Source: Paenibacillus camerounensis (GTDB taxonomy: Bacteria > Bacillota > Bacilli > Paenibacillales > Paenibacillaceae). From it: a stretch of 64,000 bases of DNA. This document shows positions 8,402 through 15,723 of the stretch, one piece after another; within the stretch, counting starts at the first letter, position 1; every line of letters begins with the position of its first letter. The DNA is taken from assembly GCF_000723885.1 (NCBI RefSeq), contig NZ_CCDG010000021.1, forward strand, positions 62,001 to 126,000, written 5' to 3'. The notes under the pieces were generated by a model. It did no database searches. It was not told the origin of the DNA and worked only from the letters and a program-made list of their open reading frames with translations. A program made the translations under genes and the position numbers.

Positions 8402-8430
8402 ATTTCAACATATGAAAAATTCACAATAGA
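8402..8430. repeat. 29-nt intergenic repeat, copy 1
   Basis: This stretch recurs at 12911-12939 with a single difference (C here, T there, at the 23rd base). It contains TTTCA-N5-TGAAA. It lies between mobB and the cupin gene, about 108 bases before the cupin start. Confidence 0.6.
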
Positions 8431-8537
8431 TTTACGGAAAATCAACTGCTGCTGCTGATCAGCAGCTATTTAACACCTGTATAAAGGAAGGGCGGTTCCA
8501 GGCCCCTGGTTAGGGAATAAGAAGGAGGATTGCACGA

Positions 8538-8888
8538 GTGACAATCAGCAAGCAAAATGCAGAGCACTACGTATGGGGAGAGGGATGTGACGGATGGTAT
8601 TTAGTCAACGATGATAAGCTTAGTATCATCCACGAGCGGATGCCGGCGGATACAGTAGAAGTAAGGCATTATCATGAGAAATCCCGGCAGTTTTTCTTTA
8701 TACTGTCCGGTACGGCTACACTGGAAGTGGATGGCGTTGAATATACCTTAAAGCCCCAGGAGGGAAAAGAGGTCCCGCCGCTTGTTGCGCACCAAATGTT
8801 AAATAAATCTGGTAACGACGTCGAATTTCTGGTTACTTCCCGGCCGCCCAGTAAGGGCGACCGTATAGTAGTTGAGCCGGCCGATTAA
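8538..8888 (+). CDS. Cupin domain protein
   Basis: A 116-residue single-domain cupin. The metal-site motif is seen as VEVRHYHEKSRQFFFILSGTATLEVDGVEY, with the paired His and the later Glu/Gly pattern; the second motif, PPLVAHQMLNKSGNDVEFLV, keeps one His. Such proteins bind a divalent metal and may be small-molecule isomerases, dioxygenases or sensors; the sequence does not decide. GTG start at 8538 is preceded by AGAAGGAGG. It stands alone behind the copy-1 repeat. Confidence 0.8.
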   Translation: MTISKQNAEHYVWGEGCDGWYLVNDDKLSIIHERMPADTVEVRHYHEKSRQFFFILSGTATLEVDGVEYTLKPQEGKEVPPLVAHQMLNKSGNDVEFLVTSRPPSKGDRIVVEPAD

Positions 8889-8935
8889 GCCTGGCTAAAT
8901 ATAAGGATAAAAGGATGATAACATTGGACCAGAGG

Positions 8936-9817
8936 CTAATGTGCCTTCATGCCAGCCCAATGCTCAGGCCGGACCAAAGATCCGGGAAGCTTCGTAGCCC
9001 CGTCCCCCTTGGCGGCATTCACCTGAAACTGGGTCAGGAACAGACTGCCGGTAAGATCAGCGCCGCAGATATTGGCATCGCGGAAATCGGCTCCGATCAG
9101 ATCCGCTGCCCGGAGATCTGATCCGCTAAGGTCGGCGGCGATCAGCCAGGCTCCGCGCAGGCTGACCCCGCGCAGATCGGCTCCTTTGAGCCGCGCTCCG
9201 ATCAGGTCAGCGCCGCGCCCGTAGGTTTTCTGACGCTTAGGCGCCGGCTGTAGCTCTCTCCGGGCAGCCTCTCTTGTAAGCTCGCTTGCCTTTATCAGCA
9301 GTTCATTAACCTCCTGCCGGTGTACAGGGATATCAAGCGAGAGCAGTGATTCCGGGTCAAGCAAGGTAAGCTGCTCTGTCCGGTCCCATGCAGCAGCCAG
9401 TGCGGCATGAACGGGCTCTGCGGCCGGCCTGGCAAGCGCCTCAGCTATGTACCACAGCAATTCGTGAAGCTGGCGCATTACCGGGAAGACCTCGAACATC
9501 TGGCCGGCAGTGAAAGGGGCCTTACGCCAGTCAACTCCGCCATAAGTGGTCAGCGATACTTTTTGTCCTGCGCCGAAGCAGTCATATACGGTGCAGCCGC
9601 GCATACCAGACTCTCTTAGCCGGGTATGAATTCCGCAGCGGAAATCCTCTTTCAGGTTGTGGCAGGGCTGACCGGCCGCTTTATCCATTGCGAAATCGGA
9701 TGACTGGGCAAAGGGCAGGGCAGCACAGCATAATCCGAAGCATTGTTCACAATCCGTGCGCAGACTGAGCCGCTTTTCTCCGGCGGAACAGTTTGTTAAC
9801 TCTTCATTTTCAAACAA
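8936..9817 (-). CDS. YkgJ-like Cys cluster plus pentapeptide-repeat protein
   Basis: A 293-residue two-part protein. The N-terminal third has a Cys pattern (CEQCFGLCC, then PCHNL, RCGIHTRL, GCTVYDC) like the YkgJ-type metal-binding domain, thought to hold zinc or iron. The middle is helical. The C-terminus is a run of pentapeptide repeats from about residue 203 (ADLIGARLKGADLRG, then ADLSGSDLRAADLIGADF), which fold into a right-handed beta-helix. I start at TTG 9817 because GGAGGG lies seven bases upstream; a TTG at 9835 lies before that site. Cellular role unknown. It is 70 bases downstream of xerS on the same strand. Confidence 0.72.
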   Translation of the reverse strand: MFENEELTNCSAGEKRLSLRTDCEQCFGLCCAALPFAQSSDFAMDKAAGQPCHNLKEDFRCGIHTRLRESGMRGCTVYDCFGAGQKVSLTTYGGVDWRKAPFTAGQMFEVFPVMRQLHELLWYIAEALARPAAEPVHAALAAAWDRTEQLTLLDPESLLSLDIPVHRQEVNELLIKASELTREAARRELQPAPKRQKTYGRGADLIGARLKGADLRGVSLRGAWLIAADLSGSDLRAADLIGADFRDANICGADLTGSLFLTQFQVNAAKGDGATKLPGSLVRPEHWAGMKAH

Positions 9818-9887
9818 CGAATTTCCCTCCAGCAATATAACTAATGATTAATGATAGATAGGTAATAATGCCATTATAGTGACAGGC

Positions 9888-10997
9888 TCAGCTGTCCTGG
9901 CGCCGTTCGATCGCTTCAGACATCGTTTTATCTGTCAGGTGGGCATAGACCTCAGTCGTTTCGGTTGAGGCATGTCCAAGCTGTTCTTTAGTCTTGTAGA
10001 TATCGTTCTGCAAATAGTAGTCGGTAGCGAACGAATGGCGCAGCTTATGGACGGTGAGATAAGGCTTGCCGAAACGTTTGGCGTATTTGATAATCATCTC
10101 TTGAATCGCCCGCTTAGTCATGCGCTTGCCTTCCTTACTGCCGTTGGGTAGTGCAATGAAAAGCGCTTTTTCACGTTTTGGTGTTTTGTAACGGGCCTGG
10201 CGGAGGCTCAGATACTGGGCCAGATCGTCTTTGGCCTGCTCGCGGAAATACACCGGAGTCTTGAAGGTTTCATCGTTATTACCTTTACGGTATACATAGA
10301 GCAGCTTGTTGTTTACATCCACATCGTCGATATTCAGATTAACAACCTCAGATACCCGCAGTCCTGAATTAAGGATCAGGCTTGCAATACAAGCATCCCG
10401 TTCCCGGTTTTGCTGGAAGGAATAATAGGCCTGCTTGTTAGCCTCCACATCTTGTCCGTAGCCTTCATAAATATAGCCGACGAACTCCAGCAGCTCCTCC
10501 TCCTCAAGGATTTTGCCTTTAAGCTTGGCGGCGGTGTCCTTAGGCTTATGGATGCGTTTGATTTCGACTTTGGCCATAATATTGCGCTTCAGCAGCGGAT
10601 AGAAGTTCTCATCCTCGGCAATCTGGCTCAAATAATGGAATAGGGAGCGCAGGGCAGACAGCTTACGGGAGACCGTAACCCGGGAGTTGGCACTCTCGGC
10701 GCGGGTAGTCAGATACAGGCGGTAGCCGACAATGCTGTCCATATGAAGCGTTTCTAGTTCCAGTAGGGTAATGCTGGCATTACTCTCCGCAGCGGACAGA
10801 CCCTCCGCCCGGAGCCAGCCGAAAAAGGATTCATAATCCCGGATATACTCCAGCAGGGTGGAGGGGGACAGATCCGGACGTTTAAAGTCAATGAACTGCT
10901 GGACATACCAGGGCATGTGAACTACACGCTGATCCAGATGCTTGCGGTCACTGTTTTTTTGAATGCTGATGACAATCACCTTTTTCTGAGTTTGCAA
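9888..10997 (-). CDS. xerS: XerS-like tyrosine recombinase
   Basis: Site-specific recombinase of the single-protein XerS type, which in streptococci resolves chromosome dimers at dif. The N-terminal HLDQRVVHMPWYVQQF and SPSTLLEYIRDYESFFGWL match XerS closely; the catalytic set is present: GLRVSEV (Arg), YRKGNN (Lys), HKLRHSF (His, Arg), LGHAST (His) and VYAHL (nucleophile Tyr). The frame opens at TTG 10997, which has no ribosome site; AAAAAGG just inside suggests the true start is a few codons later. No phage genes surround it, which favours a housekeeping or domesticated role. Confidence 0.82.
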   Translation of the reverse strand: MQTQKKVIVISIQKNSDRKHLDQRVVHMPWYVQQFIDFKRPDLSPSTLLEYIRDYESFFGWLRAEGLSAAESNASITLLELETLHMDSIVGYRLYLTTRAESANSRVTVSRKLSALRSLFHYLSQIAEDENFYPLLKRNIMAKVEIKRIHKPKDTAAKLKGKILEEEELLEFVGYIYEGYGQDVEANKQAYYSFQQNRERDACIASLILNSGLRVSEVVNLNIDDVDVNNKLLYVYRKGNNDETFKTPVYFREQAKDDLAQYLSLRQARYKTPKREKALFIALPNGSKEGKRMTKRAIQEMIIKYAKRFGKPYLTVHKLRHSFATDYYLQNDIYKTKEQLGHASTETTEVYAHLTDKTMSEAIERRQDS

Positions 10998-11094
10998 TTT
11001 TATTGGAAATAGGGCTGTATGTTACGTGGGTTTGTCTATTTTATCATAAAGTTATATGATGTGTATTAAAACGTTAAGCACAGAGGTGAGCCCA

Positions 11095-11604
11095 ATGGAA
11101 CTTGGAATCGAGCTGGTTCCCAAGGAGCAGAAAGAAATGATCAGCAAGCTGATGCAGTTTTATCTTTATGATTTTACCCGCTATCTGGACATTCAGGTGG
11201 ACCGTGAAGGCAATTTCCCGGCGTATCCGGGCCTTGAAGCATACTGGAGCAGCGGTAACAATAAATTTGCTTATCTGTTTACTGTAGACGGGAATATCGC
11301 CGGCTTTGCACTGGTGGACCGTCTGCTGCGGGACCCGGAAGGGCAATTTTATATGACTGAATTTTTTGTTATGCAGAAGTACCGCCGCAGCGGAGTAGGA
11401 ACATGGGCAGCACACAGGCTGTTTGACATGTTCCCCGGAGACTGGAAGGTCTCGCAGATCCGCGCGAATACACCGGCCCGCAACTTCTGGCACAGGGTAA
11501 TCGGCGAATACACGAGCGGGGATTTCAAAGAGCGCTTTAACCCGCGGCAGGGGAATCCGAGCCAGTACTTCAGCACAGTAAATGCTGCCGGAGCCAAAAA
11601 ATAA
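11095..11604 (+). CDS. GNAT family N-acetyltransferase
   Basis: A 169-residue acetyl-CoA-dependent acetyltransferase. The core motif is seen at MTEFFVMQKYRRSGVGTWAAHRLFDMFPG (beta-4, then the Q/RxxGxG/A-like loop binding CoA), followed by IRANTPARNFWHRVIGEYT. The substrate cannot be read from sequence. The ATG at 11095 follows AGAGGTGAG; a longer reading from 11056 lacks a ribosome site. It is 45 bases before an AbrB-type membrane protein gene and probably cotranscribed. Confidence 0.86.
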   Translation: MELGIELVPKEQKEMISKLMQFYLYDFTRYLDIQVDREGNFPAYPGLEAYWSSGNNKFAYLFTVDGNIAGFALVDRLLRDPEGQFYMTEFFVMQKYRRSGVGTWAAHRLFDMFPGDWKVSQIRANTPARNFWHRVIGEYTSGDFKERFNPRQGNPSQYFSTVNAAGAKK

Positions 11605-11648
11605 CGATGAGACGTTAACTCTGAACGGAAGCAGGAAAAGAGGTTTAG

Positions 11649-12752
11649 ATGAAATCAGCAACAGATGTACCAGATCCGCTTAAGCTCGCAATCACACTGA
11701 TGACTGCACTCGCAGGCGGGGGGATATTCATGATCCTGAACCTGCCGGTTCCATGGCTGCTCGGTCCGATGATCGCAACCTTGATTGGATCTAATCTGCG
11801 CAAGCAATATTATACCTGGCCTAGTCCGCTCAGGAACACGGGAATGATTATCGTCGGCTATACCATCGGCCTTTCATTAACCGCGCCGGCATTGAGGGAA
11901 ATGGCGGGACAGCTGCCATCAATGCTCCTGATGACGGGGCTGCTGCTGCTTTTTTGTGCAGGAATTGCCGTCATTGTCTCCAGAATATCCGGTATGAATT
12001 ACAAGACAATCCTGCTCGGAAGCATACCAGGCGGATTGACACAGATGATTGTGCTGGCGGAAGAATCCGAGAACGTTAATCTGACTGTTGTGACTGTGAT
12101 CCAGGTGGTCCGCCTGATGATGATTATTATCGGGGTACCGCTGCTGATATTTAGTCCGCTTGTAGGAAACAGTTCAGGAATCGGGTCAGTAGTCCCTGTT
12201 GGTATGGAGCTCACAGCCGGCTGGACGGGTATAGATTCGAATTTCCTGATCTTCGCCGCCGCCTGTACCTTCTGTGCAATTGCCGGACAAAAGGTAAGAT
12301 TTCCGACAGCCTATCTGCTTGGTCCGGCGCTAATTACCTCGGGTCTGCAGATCAGCGGACTGCAAGGACCTGTACTGCCCGCAATCCTGCTGAATGCTGC
12401 CCAGCTTATGATAGGGGTGTTTGTGGGCATGCTGCTCGATCCGCGCAAGCTGAACAATAAGCTGCTTACATTGTCACTGGCTATCGGCAGCAGCGTTGTG
12501 CTGATCGGCGGTGCTTATCTGATGAGTCTGGGGTTTGCATATATTGATGCTGTCTCCGTATCTACGGCAATACTTAGCCTGGCACCGGGGGGAATGGACC
12601 AGATGAGTCTGATCGCCCATGAGGTAGGGGCGGATTTGCCGACGGTGGCTGGTTACCAGCTGTTCCGGACCTTTTTTATCTTTTTTGCCGTACCGCCGCT
12701 GTTCAAGCTCATTTTTCGGGAAAAGAAGAGGGGAGCAACCCTAACAGGTTAA
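11649..12752 (+). CDS. AbrB family membrane protein (AmoA-like)
   Basis: A 367-residue protein with about ten membrane segments in two similar halves, each carrying the family pattern of a PVPWLLGPMIA or FPTAYLLGPALI element followed by GMIIVGYTIGLSL or LMIGVFVGMLLD, and SIPGGLTQMIVLAEE / LAPGGMDQMSLIAHEVGAD. This is the family misnamed AbrB regulator or ammonia monooxygenase in databases; it is a membrane protein, probably a transporter, of unknown substrate. The name has no relation to the B. subtilis DNA-binding AbrB. Ribosome site AAGAGG precedes the ATG. Confidence 0.85.
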   Translation: MKSATDVPDPLKLAITLMTALAGGGIFMILNLPVPWLLGPMIATLIGSNLRKQYYTWPSPLRNTGMIIVGYTIGLSLTAPALREMAGQLPSMLLMTGLLLLFCAGIAVIVSRISGMNYKTILLGSIPGGLTQMIVLAEESENVNLTVVTVIQVVRLMMIIIGVPLLIFSPLVGNSSGIGSVVPVGMELTAGWTGIDSNFLIFAAACTFCAIAGQKVRFPTAYLLGPALITSGLQISGLQGPVLPAILLNAAQLMIGVFVGMLLDPRKLNNKLLTLSLAIGSSVVLIGGAYLMSLGFAYIDAVSVSTAILSLAPGGMDQMSLIAHEVGADLPTVAGYQLFRTFFIFFAVPPLFKLIFREKKRGATLTG

Positions 12753-12773
12753 CATAGCTATAGTTATGTTAAC
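12748..12773. repeat. GTTAACATA-N8-TATGTTAAC dyad, copy 1
   Basis: Perfect 9-bp arms with an 8-base centre, beginning at the stop codon of the AbrB-type gene and followed by a T-rich tract. It could act as a weak terminator or as a protein-binding dyad; the same arms and spacing recur at 12837, 15162 and 25519. Confidence 0.5.
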
Positions 12774-12830
12774 TTTGTTTTGTTGCAGTTGTAGCGGGAA
12801 ACTGAAAACTAATAATTAATCAATTAATCA

Positions 12831-12874
12831 GCAACAGTTAACATAACAATAAGTATGTTAACTGTTGCTATTTT
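12831..12874 (+). terminator. Terminator built on dyad copy 2
   Basis: The GTTAACATA-N8-TATGTTAAC dyad at 12837-12862 is extended to a 15-bp stem by GCAACA/TGTTGC (12831-12868) and followed by TATTTTC. This looks like the main terminator of the AbrB-type gene, though its core matches the other dyad copies exactly in arm sequence and spacing. Confidence 0.6.
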
Positions 12875-12910
12875 CACTTCGCCACATCCCCCCTGCATCT
12901 TTTTAATATT

Positions 12911-12939
12911 ATTTCAACATATGAAAAATTCATAATAGA
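12911..12939. repeat. 29-nt intergenic repeat, copy 2
   Basis: It matches 8402-8430 at 28 of 29 positions. This copy has two overlapping dyads, TTTCA-N5-TGAAA and TATGAA-N3-TTCATA, so it holds three alternating half-sites and looks like an operator or the end of a short dispersed element. Confidence 0.6.
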
Positions 12940-13018
12940 AAGCCCAAAATATATCCCCCCTTGATACACATTGCTGAAACACACATACAACCTCCCTAAA
13001 TACAAAAAACACAAGTAG

Positions 13019-13075
13019 AAACGGCTATGCCGACCTTCAGAGAAGGCGGTAACCGTTCCTGCGAGAAATATAAGG
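13019..13075. repeat. Hairpin element with AATATAAGGAT tail
   Basis: AACGG (13020-13024) pairs with CCGTT (13053-13057) and an inner CCTTC/GAAGG stem fills the loop; then GAGAAATATAAGGAT follows. The tail AATATAAGGAT also occurs at about 8897 and 25983, each shortly after a stop codon. It may be a small dispersed repeat of this genome. Confidence 0.4.
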
Positions 13076-13114
13076 ATTAATGATAGCGTATAACATATAA
13101 AATCTTATATGAGG

Positions 13115-14062
13115 TTAATGAACCAACGCTGTGAGCCGTTTTTTTAGCTCAAGTGCAGTGTTAAGAGCAGACAGCGCATGATCCAGCGAAAGTATAGACT
13201 CTGTACCGTCCTTGAAGCAATTCAGCGCATAACGCAGACTTTCCTCATATGGGTTGACCTTGTCGAGAACGACCTCTTGTCTTCCAGAGCTGCTGTATTC
13301 ATAGAGTGCTGTATCTACGCCACCCCGCATATCATCTTTTTCATGAAATTCAAGCTTGCCCTGCTCAAAGTAAGCCTCATAACCGACCTTAAAAGGATAA
13401 GCTGAGGGCATTAAGGAGGCTGCGATAACCTGAGCATTGATCTGCGGTGTATCAAAGGCTGCCTGAACCAGAGATTGGCCGGTGTGTGAACCCACTGTAC
13501 CCCAGACGCTTATTAAAGCAGCATCCTTTAGTGTCCAGGTTATAAAATCAAGCTCATGGATCATCAGGCTAACTGTAATCTTATCGAGGCCCAGATCTCC
13601 CCATAATGGCGGCGTTTCCCGGGATAAACTTACCTTTAGAAGCCGGCCGTATTTCTCCTGCTGCAAAGACTCATATAGGTACCGGTATGCAGGATCAAAT
13701 TTGATGAACTGGTTGACGAATACTCTTTTAGCTGATTGTGCTTCGGCTTGTTTCATGGCGATAGCATCTTCCATAGTGAGGCATACCGGCGTTTCACAGA
13801 ATACATGCTTTCCGGCTTGCAGTGCCAGCAGGGTATACTGCTTATGTAGTTCCGATGGAAGGCAGATATCAATAATATCTATTCCGGGATCGTTAATTAC
13901 TTCATCCAGAGAAGTAGAGATTTCAATGTCTAATTCTTTTTTGAGCTTCAGCAGCTTTTCTTCATTCCGTCCGAAGAGGACCACACGGTTAACCTTCTCT
14001 AATTTGCTTAAAATACCTGCGTGGTAAGCTCCGAATCCGGTGCCTAATATACCAATGTTCAT
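13115..14062 (-). CDS. Gfo/Idh/MocA family oxidoreductase
   Basis: A 315-residue NAD(P)-dependent sugar-type dehydrogenase. The Rossmann motif GILGTGFGAYHAG opens the protein; DIIDICLPSELH and KHVFCETPVCLTMEDA form the conserved EKP-like region (here ETP), and the C-terminal alpha/beta domain includes the conserved His of ELDFITW context. The Lys of the usual EKP motif is replaced by Thr, which in this family often means altered catalysis. Substrate unknown. It is divergent from the WYL regulator at 14175, with 112 bases between, so that regulator may control it. Confidence 0.85.
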   Translation of the reverse strand: MNIGILGTGFGAYHAGILSKLEKVNRVVLFGRNEEKLLKLKKELDIEISTSLDEVINDPGIDIIDICLPSELHKQYTLLALQAGKHVFCETPVCLTMEDAIAMKQAEAQSAKRVFVNQFIKFDPAYRYLYESLQQEKYGRLLKVSLSRETPPLWGDLGLDKITVSLMIHELDFITWTLKDAALISVWGTVGSHTGQSLVQAAFDTPQINAQVIAASLMPSAYPFKVGYEAYFEQGKLEFHEKDDMRGGVDTALYEYSSSGRQEVVLDKVNPYEESLRYALNCFKDGTESILSLDHALSALNTALELKKRLTALVH

Positions 14063-14174
14063 TTACAACAGCTCCTTATGTCTGATACATTTCATAATAA
14101 ACTACGATTGTTGACAACTGTTTGGCAAGAATAATCCGGTGGGCGTAAAAAGAAATGAAGGAGGCCGGTTAGCG

Positions 14175-15131
14175 ATGCGTGTTCACCGTTTAATAGCAAT
14201 TCTATTGCTGATTGAATCCCGCGGGAAAATGAAGGCCAGTGAGCTCGCGGCCGCACTAGAGACGTCAGCCCGTTCTATTTACCGGGATATAGATATTCTG
14301 GCGGAAGCCGGACTTCCAATGGTGACTACAACCGGTCCGAACGGCGGGATCTCCCTGATGGAGGGTTACACGCTTAATCTGCGCCAATTGAATGGCGATG
14401 AGGTGGTCCATTTGTATTTAACGGGAATGGGGTTCCATACAGGGCAGCAGGGAGAATCGGGCTTACAGCTCAAGAATGCCCTGCTCAAACTGGAGAAGAC
14501 CTTGCCCGAAGCCTATCAGGCCGATATCCGCAAGGCGAAGAGTGTTTTTCATTTTGATCCTACGCCTTGGTGGAACGAACGTCCGGCAATTCCCTGTCTG
14601 GAAAGGCTGCGGTCAGCACTGTGGCGTTCTCTCAAAATCAGAATTGAATACAGTAAGGTTAATGGAGCGGTATCCAGCCGTACGCTGCAGCCGTATGGAC
14701 TTGTTGTAAAGCAAGGGGAATGGTATCTGGTCGGCTTTTGTGAATCGGCTGAGGATCTGCGTACTTTTAAATGTGAACGGATTACAGGGGCTGAGCTGCT
14801 TGAGGAGGACTATGACATTCCTGCTGATTTTTCATTGGAGGCGTACTGGAGCAGCCGTGAGAATATATTTAAGCATAACCGCAGGGCAGAGGAATACTAT
14901 CCGGTGGTTATCCGGTTGAACCAGCCTTGTCCTGAAGCCGTTAGCAGGCTGGAATTGTTGAGTGTTGCAGCTGAACAGGAGGCTCAGATCCTGACTGTTA
15001 ACATGTATAGCTATGAGCAGGCGTGTGACAAAGTGATGGCTTTGCCTACTAATGTAGAGGTTCTGCAGCCGGTAGTGCTGAGAGAATATATCAGAGAGAA
15101 AAGTCTGCTTTTGCAAAAGCTATATATTTGA
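14175..15131 (+). CDS. HTH/WYL domain transcriptional regulator (YafY-type)
   Basis: A 318-residue DNA-binding regulator. The N-terminal winged helix-turn-helix shows MKASELAAALETSARSIYRDIDILAEAGLPM, then GPNGGISLMEGY; the WYL domain (about 140-225) includes KIRIEYSKVNG, RTLQPYGLVVKQGEWYLVGFCESAEDLRTFKCERI. WYL domains usually sense a ligand such as a nucleotide or nucleic acid. The ATG at 14175 is placed 14 bases after GGAGG; an in-frame GTG at 14139 lies before it without a ribosome site. It is divergent from the Gfo/Idh gene, its most likely target along with itself. Confidence 0.88.
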   Translation: MRVHRLIAILLLIESRGKMKASELAAALETSARSIYRDIDILAEAGLPMVTTTGPNGGISLMEGYTLNLRQLNGDEVVHLYLTGMGFHTGQQGESGLQLKNALLKLEKTLPEAYQADIRKAKSVFHFDPTPWWNERPAIPCLERLRSALWRSLKIRIEYSKVNGAVSSRTLQPYGLVVKQGEWYLVGFCESAEDLRTFKCERITGAELLEEDYDIPADFSLEAYWSSRENIFKHNRRAEEYYPVVIRLNQPCPEAVSRLELLSVAAEQEAQILTVNMYSYEQACDKVMALPTNVEVLQPVVLREYIREKSLLLQKLYI

Positions 15132-15161
15132 TTTGTAATAATGAGATGTGTTCATAATGAA

Positions 15162-15185
15162 TTAACATATTAATTATTATGTTAA
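15162..15185. repeat. TTAACATA-N8-TATGTTAA dyad, copy 3
   Basis: Perfect 8-bp arms (15162-15169 and 15178-15185) with the same 8-base centre as copies 1 and 2. It lies 30 bases after the WYL gene and 72 before the zinc-ribbon gene. There is no good U-run behind it, which favours a binding site over a terminator. Confidence 0.5.
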
Positions 15186-15256
15186 CTTTATTGCTGGGTT
15201 TAAACTTTTCTCATAGAATGATTGATTCTCCTACCCTGCATAGGTAAAATTATTCA

Positions 15257-15619
15257 TTGAGTGCCGTGGGAGTATTCGGAATCTTTTGGACGATTATGGC
15301 TATACAGATGGGGGCACCGATATTTTTTGCAGCGTTCGGCATCATTTTTGTCGGGTTGGCTATCGGGCAGGCAATTTATCATTTTAAGAATGCAACGGGC
15401 GAGAACCGGATGTCGCTGCTGGACATCACAGAAGCTAATGAAGAACCGGACCCTCTGGACCGTTTTCTTCAAAAATCTGCAGGTCCCGCTTCTCACAGCC
15501 GTGAATTCCAGGATGATAATAGTGAGCACGGCTCAAGTTACTGCCCTTATTGCGGCAGCAAGGTGACGAATACGGCTTACCAGTTCTGCCCGAAATGCGG
15601 CAAGGCATTGGAGTCTTAG
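15257..15619 (+). CDS. Small membrane protein with C-terminal zinc ribbon
   Basis: A 120-residue protein of unknown role. Two hydrophobic segments (about 3-17 and 21-40) form an N-terminal membrane hairpin; an acidic linker follows; the C-terminus is a zinc ribbon with CPYCGSKVTNTAYQFCPKCG, two Cys pairs 15 residues apart. The start is uncertain: TTG 15257 is the first codon after an in-frame stop, with GTG 15269 and ATG 15296 as alternatives and no clear ribosome site for any. It is followed by a strong terminator. Confidence 0.65.
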   Translation: MSAVGVFGIFWTIMAIQMGAPIFFAAFGIIFVGLAIGQAIYHFKNATGENRMSLLDITEANEEPDPLDRFLQKSAGPASHSREFQDDNSEHGSSYCPYCGSKVTNTAYQFCPKCGKALES

Positions 15620-15648
15620 ACGGATATCGAATGATTAATTACAATAAA

Positions 15649-15690
15649 ACAGCGGCAGCTCAGGACCTGATGGTCCACGGCTGCCGCTGT
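15649..15690. terminator. Bidirectional terminator
   Basis: ACAGCGGCAGC (15649-15659) pairs with GCTGCCGCTGT (15680-15690). The minus-strand product has the better U-run (GTTTTATTG), so it mainly ends the MFS gene; it also faces the zinc-ribbon gene. Confidence 0.85.
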
Positions 15691-15723
15691 TTATATGAGA
15701 TACAGCTGCTTTGACTGCTTATG

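Larger units (their letters stand above)
12753..13114. other. Gene-free 362-base region rich in short repeats
   Basis: No frame here has a ribosome site or convincing length. It holds the two dyads at 12748 and 12831, the second copy of the 29-nt repeat at 12911, and a hairpin element at 13019-13075. It separates two convergent genes, so promoters are not expected unless a small RNA is made here. Confidence 0.55.

Noticed and set aside
8411..8425. TATGA-N5-TCACA as another Fnr box
   Set aside because: Spacer is five, not six, and the first half differs; it belongs to the 29-nt repeat.
11649..12752. AbrB transition-state regulator or ammonia monooxygenase
   Set aside because: The protein is a ten-segment membrane protein; those names come from a historical labelling of the family.
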